Under the pieces are notes generated by a model. That model did no database searches, had not been told where the DNA came from, and saw only the letters and a list, made by a program, of their open reading frames with translations. Both the position numbers and the translations under genes were made by a program. Source: Flavobacterium frigoris (GTDB lineage Bacteria > Bacteroidota > Bacteroidia > Flavobacteriales > Flavobacteriaceae). Taken from it: a stretch of DNA of 64,000 nt. Location: positions 310,001-374,000 of the forward strand of contig NZ_FOFZ01000002.1 in the NCBI RefSeq assembly GCF_900111075.1, written 5' to 3'. Each line of letters opens with the position of its first letter. Positions within the stretch are counted from its first letter, which is position 1. This document shows positions 60,443-64,000 of this stretch, one piece after another.

Positions 60443-61813
60443 TTAGTTTTTAATGATAGGAATTCCAAAATAGAATTCTAATATTTTAATTTTGAAAATA
60501 TAATCGTATTTAGTCCTAAGCACATCAGACTGTGCATTAGACAATAAGGTTTGAGATTGATTTAAATCGAAAGAATTCATTAAGCCAACATCAAATTTTT
60601 CTTTTGCATAATAATAGGCTTCCTGTCTCGACTCTAATGCCACTATGGACGATTCATGGGCATTTAAAGCCCCTTTTGCATCAGTAAACGCTGTATAGAC
60701 ATTTCTTTGCAAATCTAAACTTTGCTGCTCAACGGCAATTTTGGATTTCTCCAAGTTTACTTTAGAACGCTCTACATTATTTCTGGCTGAAAATCCATTA
60801 AACACAGGAATCGATAATTGCGCTCCAAACGATTGCCCTTTGTTATCTCCGAATTGAGTAAAAAATGGAGGCGGAGCTTGTGTTCCTATAACTTTTCCAG
60901 TATTGTCACGCAATGCAACATCAGCATACGAAATCCGAGTATTGAAGTTATAGAATCCTATTAAAGTCGGTAGCAAACCTCCTTTTGCGATAGCCACACT
61001 TTTTTCCGCTATTTCCAGATTAGTTTGGGCTATTTTCAATTCTGTTCTTTGTTCCTTCGCCTTATCATATATAGCTGTTGGTGTCTGCAACAATATACTA
61101 TTTACATCTTTTGCCTCTGTATCATCTACAACATCAAAATCTTGAAAACTGTCCAATTGTAGTAATTGCGCTAAACTAAGTTTAGAAATCAACAAAGAAT
61201 TTTCGGCAGTAATCACTTTTTGATTATCAGATGCTAATGTAGCTTTAACATCTAGCAGGTCTCCTTTAGGTATTGTCCCAGCATTTACTAATTCCTGCGA
61301 ACGCACTAACTGCTTTTCATTAATACTCCTTTGATCTACTTGAACTTTTAAATTTTCCTTATTAAAAAGTACTTGTAAAAAGGCATTTGCTACATTAAGG
61401 GCAATATCCTCTTGCATTTTTACCAATTGATATTTAGCTCCAACAATAGAAAGATTGGCTCTTCTAAGTGAGTTTTGGTTCTGTAAACCTTTGTAAATAT
61501 CGATCCCCACATTAGCTCCAGCTGAAGTAAACTGCGTCGTTTGATTTTGCAAAAGTCCCGTCGTTATATCTTGGTTTAAACCAATATTCCACGAATGAGA
61601 TGCATTAGCGTTTAGCGATGGAAGAAAACTCCCTATTGCTCCTCTTTTATCAATGGTAGACGTTTTAATATCTAACTCCGTCTGTTTGATTGAAATATTA
61701 TGCTCCAACGCATAATTGACGCACTCCTTTAATGTCCACTTTTTGGTTTGAGCATTTGAGGTTAGACTGTACAGTAGTAATAGAATTAAACTAAAATAAA
61801 TTTTATTTGACAT
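60443..61813 (-). CDS. TolC-family outer-membrane efflux protein (456 aa)
   Basis: Signal peptide (about 1-21, SNAQ), TolC-type opening WTLKECVNYALEHNISIKQTELDIKTS, two halves with long helices and C-terminal NAQSDVLRTKYDYIFKIKILEFYFG. Forms the outer-membrane tunnel for the adaptor downstream. A 7-bp inverted repeat GGCTACG/CGTAGCC (61841-61847/61904-61910) lies in its upstream region, of uncertain meaning. Confidence 0.93.
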   Translation of the reverse strand: MSNKIYFSLILLLLYSLTSNAQTKKWTLKECVNYALEHNISIKQTELDIKTSTIDKRGAIGSFLPSLNANASHSWNIGLNQDITTGLLQNQTTQFTSAGANVGIDIYKGLQNQNSLRRANLSIVGAKYQLVKMQEDIALNVANAFLQVLFNKENLKVQVDQRSINEKQLVRSQELVNAGTIPKGDLLDVKATLASDNQKVITAENSLLISKLSLAQLLQLDSFQDFDVVDDTEAKDVNSILLQTPTAIYDKAKEQRTELKIAQTNLEIAEKSVAIAKGGLLPTLIGFYNFNTRISYADVALRDNTGKVIGTQAPPPFFTQFGDNKGQSFGAQLSIPVFNGFSARNNVERSKVNLEKSKIAVEQQSLDLQRNVYTAFTDAKGALNAHESSIVALESRQEAYYYAKEKFDVGLMNSFDLNQSQTLLSNAQSDVLRTKYDYIFKIKILEFYFGIPIIKN

Positions 61814-61947
61814 ATCTCTTTAAATAAATTGTAATGTAACGGCTACGCGAAAGTAACATTTTCATTCCTTGAATTTCGAATAAAAATACAAAATCTTGAT
61901 GAACGTAGCCTATCATATAAAATTAATTAGACATTAAAAATATGCTT

Positions 61948-61977
61948 TTGTTACAAAAAAACAAAAAAATATATTTG
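61948..61977 (+). promoter_or_regulatory. Predicted promoter of the DUF4403 gene
   Basis: TTG (61948-61950), 19-nt spacer, TATATTTG (61970-61977); a second -7-like TAATTTTG follows at 61984-61991. The start codon is at 62011. Confidence 0.7.
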
Positions 61978-62010
61978 TTTCACTAATTTTGCAGCCTCAA
62001 ATCACTACAA

Positions 62011-63420
62011 ATGCTAAAACGTACTTCATTCCTATTTTCCGCATTCACATTCATGCTTTTCTTTAGCTGCTCTCCCTCGCAAAAAATAAGCTCCTTAAAA
62101 CCGGAACCAGACGATGCAAGTCCTTTGGTGTATGAAAATACTCCCTCTTTTATTACTTTGCCAATTACCGTTAAGCTTAAAGACATTGAAAACCAAAGTA
62201 ACGCACTTTTAAACGGATTAATCTACGAAGATAGCAACATTGAAGATGACAATATAGAAATAAAAGTATGGAAGTTAGCCCCCATAACCATCGAAAATAC
62301 CAATGAAAAGTCAGGAGACAGAATAAAAACTACGTTACCCCTAAAAGTTTTAGTTAAATACAGAATAGGCACAAAGACACTAGGTACCGAATTCTACAAA
62401 ACCCAAGAGTTCAACCTTAACGGAGTGGTGATATTAACAAGTGAGGTTAGCTTGACTAATTGGAAATTAAACACCAAAACAGAACTGAGTTCTTTAGACT
62501 GGAATGAAAGTCCTACCACAACTGTTTTTGGAAAAAACATTCCTGTTACCTATCTAATCAACCCAGCAATAAAACTATTCAAGTCTAAAATAGAGCGCAA
62601 AATTGATGAAGCAGTGGGAAAATCAATGGATTTCAAACCAAATGTACTAACCGCCTTAGAAAAAATTTGTATGCCATTTCAAATGAATGAGGACTATGAA
62701 AGTTGGCTACGAATAGTTCCTTTGGAAATCTATACTACCACCTCGAAACTACAGAATGATCAATTTTCACTACAAATGGGTATGAAATGCAATATAGAAA
62801 CTATAATAGGTCAACAACCCGCATCAAAATTTGATTTGAACAAAATAACTTTAAAACCTGTTACTAAAATTCCAAATCAGATTACAGCTAATATTGTTAC
62901 CGTATCTACCTACAACGATGCTTCTAAAATAATGAAGAAAAATTTTGCCGGGCAAGAATTTGAATCAGGTGGCAAAAAAGTAAAAGTACAGGATGTTACA
63001 ATTTGGCACAAAAACGGCAAAATGGTTATTGCTCTAGATCTATCAGGGTCTGTAAACGGAAAAATTTACTTAGCCGGTTTTCCTCAGTACGACGACAAGT
63101 CTAAAGAAATATCTTTTAACGACTTGGATTACGTTTTAGATACTAAAAATAAATTAATGCGAACGGCGAACTGGCTTGCCCAAGGATTAGTTCTTCGCAA
63201 AATAAAAGAGAGCTGTCGCTATTCTATCCAAAGTAATCTAGACGCTGGTAAAAACACAATAACAAGCTATCTGAAAAATTACTCTCCAATGCCTGGTGTG
63301 TTTGTAAACGGAAAGGTCGAAGACCTACGATTCCAAAAAGTGCAATTAACAAACAATGCTATAATCGCTTTGATCAAAGTAAATGGGGAAATAAATATTT
63401 CGATTGATGGACTAAAATAG
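62011..63420 (+). CDS. DUF4403 family lipoprotein (469 aa)
   Basis: Lipobox FFSCSP (C20), then the DUF4403 pattern: SFITLPITVKLKDIENQSNALLNGLIYED, a TLPLKVLVKYRIGTK pair of strands, and a C-terminal IALIKVNGEINISIDG. The family is predicted to form a lipid-binding tubular (TULIP-like) fold in the envelope; function unknown. Transcribed alone from a consensus promoter. The start is the ATG after the -7 boxes. Confidence 0.9.
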   Translation: MLKRTSFLFSAFTFMLFFSCSPSQKISSLKPEPDDASPLVYENTPSFITLPITVKLKDIENQSNALLNGLIYEDSNIEDDNIEIKVWKLAPITIENTNEKSGDRIKTTLPLKVLVKYRIGTKTLGTEFYKTQEFNLNGVVILTSEVSLTNWKLNTKTELSSLDWNESPTTTVFGKNIPVTYLINPAIKLFKSKIERKIDEAVGKSMDFKPNVLTALEKICMPFQMNEDYESWLRIVPLEIYTTTSKLQNDQFSLQMGMKCNIETIIGQQPASKFDLNKITLKPVTKIPNQITANIVTVSTYNDASKIMKKNFAGQEFESGGKKVKVQDVTIWHKNGKMVIALDLSGSVNGKIYLAGFPQYDDKSKEISFNDLDYVLDTKNKLMRTANWLAQGLVLRKIKESCRYSIQSNLDAGKNTITSYLKNYSPMPGVFVNGKVEDLRFQKVQLTNNAIIALIKVNGEINISIDGLK

Positions 63421-63432
63421 AAACAATCTGAC

Positions 63433-63660
63433 TTAGTCCGTTTTTTTATTTTTTCTCATGCGATACACAGCATAACCAATACCCACAACCAGAACATAAG
63501 GAATCGCCATCAGGTAAACGATACCGTCATTCACTGCCTGCGCCTGCACATTATTCTCTTTACCTCCTAATGCAGCTCTACACATGGCACATTGTGCCTC
63601 AACATTAAGAGAAAAAAATAAAGAAACGATAAAAATTAGTATTGTAACTTTCTTTTTCAT
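63433..63660 (-). CDS. Small secreted/membrane protein with CAMC motif (75 aa)
   Basis: Signal-like helix (MKKKVTILIFIVSLFFSLNVEAQ), then CAMCRAALGGKENN and a C-terminal helix (GIVYLMAIPYVLVVGIGYAVY) with a basic end. It is a frequent neighbour of DUF420 and cytochrome oxidase genes in Bacteroidota (memory), so a role in oxidase assembly or metal handling is plausible. The frame extends upstream to 63705 and would overlap DUF420 by 11 nt; I prefer the ATG at 63660 because it starts the signal peptide. Confidence 0.75.
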   Translation of the reverse strand: MKKKVTILIFIVSLFFSLNVEAQCAMCRAALGGKENNVQAQAVNDGIVYLMAIPYVLVVGIGYAVYRMRKNKKTD

Positions 63661-63694
63661 AACTCTTTTTTCCAGTTTTTTATTTCCTGTTATT

Positions 63695-64000
63695 CTATCT
63701 GACATAGTAAGGCGAAATCATTAAATAAACGACAACACCAGTAACAGCCACATACAGCCAGATAGGAAAAGTAATGCGAGCTATTTTTTTATGCTTGTTG
63801 AACACTTGAGCCCAAGCTCGAACATACGTAATCAAAACTAAAGGAATAATTATAATTGACAATATGACGTGTGTCACTAGTATAAAATAATATACATACT
63901 TTATAATGCCTTCTCCACCAAATTTGGTAGAATCAGAAGTCATATGATAAGCAACATACATTACAAGAAAAGCCACAGACAAAGCAATAGCGCTTGTCAT
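63695..64000 (-). CDS. DUF420 family membrane protein, C-terminal part (start outside window)
   Basis: The frame is open to the window edge. Three visible helices (LSVAFLVMYVAYHMTSD, IIKYVYYFILVTHVILSIIIIPLVLITY and ITFPIWLYVAVTGVVVYLM) with conserved His residues (YH, THV) typical of DUF420/CtaM-like proteins, which support heme-copper oxidase maturation in some bacteria. The family is usually about 150-190 aa, so the ATG at 64000 is probably internal. Confidence 0.88.
   Translation of the reverse strand: MTSAIALSVAFLVMYVAYHMTSDSTKFGGEGIIKYVYYFILVTHVILSIIIIPLVLITYVRAWAQVFNKHKKIARITFPIWLYVAVTGVVVYLMISPYYVR

Noticed and set aside
61841..61910. GGCTACG/CGTAGCC inverted repeat as an operator of the TolC gene
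   Set aside because: The arms are only 7 bp and 56 nt apart, so chance is likely; no regulator gene is nearby.
1..64000. tRNA, rRNA or known riboswitch genes
   Set aside because: I scanned the intergenic stretches by eye and saw no cloverleaf, TTCRANNY-like T-loop or riboswitch core that I could defend.

Overview
The window comes from a member of the Bacteroidota, most likely Flavobacterium or a close relative. The evidence is AT-rich DNA, promoters of the TTG-N18-20-TAnnTTTG type (the flavobacterial -33/-7 pattern), A-rich leaders in place of strong Shine-Dalgarno sites, and families typical of the group: DUF2797 next to GH3, DUF4249 with a TonB-dependent receptor, a PorP/SprF-like protein, DUF6089, DUF4403, and the order nadK-DUF6089-uppS-bamA-ompH-ompH-murI.

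Layout. 1-6365: end of sppA, a large AsmA-like protein, and the divergent DUF2797/GH3 pair. 6506-11184: a compact class II bacteriocin-like locus with an orphan response regulator, a double-glycine peptide precursor, a 54-aa membrane protein, a 209-aa membrane protein, a membrane-anchored thioredoxin-like protein and a C39-peptidase ABC exporter. 11329-16346 (minus strand): tig, clpP, clpX and serB. 16347-21811: small accessory genes (DUF3024, MFS transporter, DUF2975/XRE pair, two small unknown ORFs, a Baeyer-Villiger-type flavin monooxygenase), with several intergenic repeats.

22049-38493 (minus strand) is a roughly 16.4-kb copper (possibly also silver) resistance island. It holds secreted Cys-rich and HMA proteins, a DUF3347 protein, a CusA-type RND pump, a TolC-family channel, two CusB-type adaptors, a DUF305 protein, an HMA-AraC fusion regulator, a P1B-type ATPase with three CPMH/CxxCGM modules, a Met-rich lipoprotein, a 45-aa membrane peptide, a DUF302 protein and a multicopper oxidase that appears fused to a CopB-like beta-barrel. 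The cusA gene is split by a frameshift that coincides exactly with a 7-bp tandem duplication; removing one copy restores a full-length pump of about 1072 residues. A perfect 19-bp inverted repeat overlaps the apparent promoter at the head of the island.

38590-64000 is mostly core: holin-like protein, alpha/beta hydrolase, a lipoprotein, a TonB-dependent receptor with its DUF4249 partner, pdxJ, CBS protein, nadK, DUF6089, uppS, bamA, two OmpH/Skp chaperones, murI, gamma-carbonic anhydrase-like protein, PorP/SprF-like protein, Nfu-type Fe-S scaffold, dodecin, a YtxH-like protein, MscS, tsaB, an adaptor/TolC pair without its inner-membrane partner, a DUF4403 lipoprotein, a small CAMC-motif membrane protein and the end of a DUF420 gene.

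The best candidates for something new are the bacteriocin locus, the reversible-looking cusA frameshift, the inverted-repeat copper promoter and the fused or internally duplicated copper proteins. All names come from reading motifs by eye; no database search was possible.
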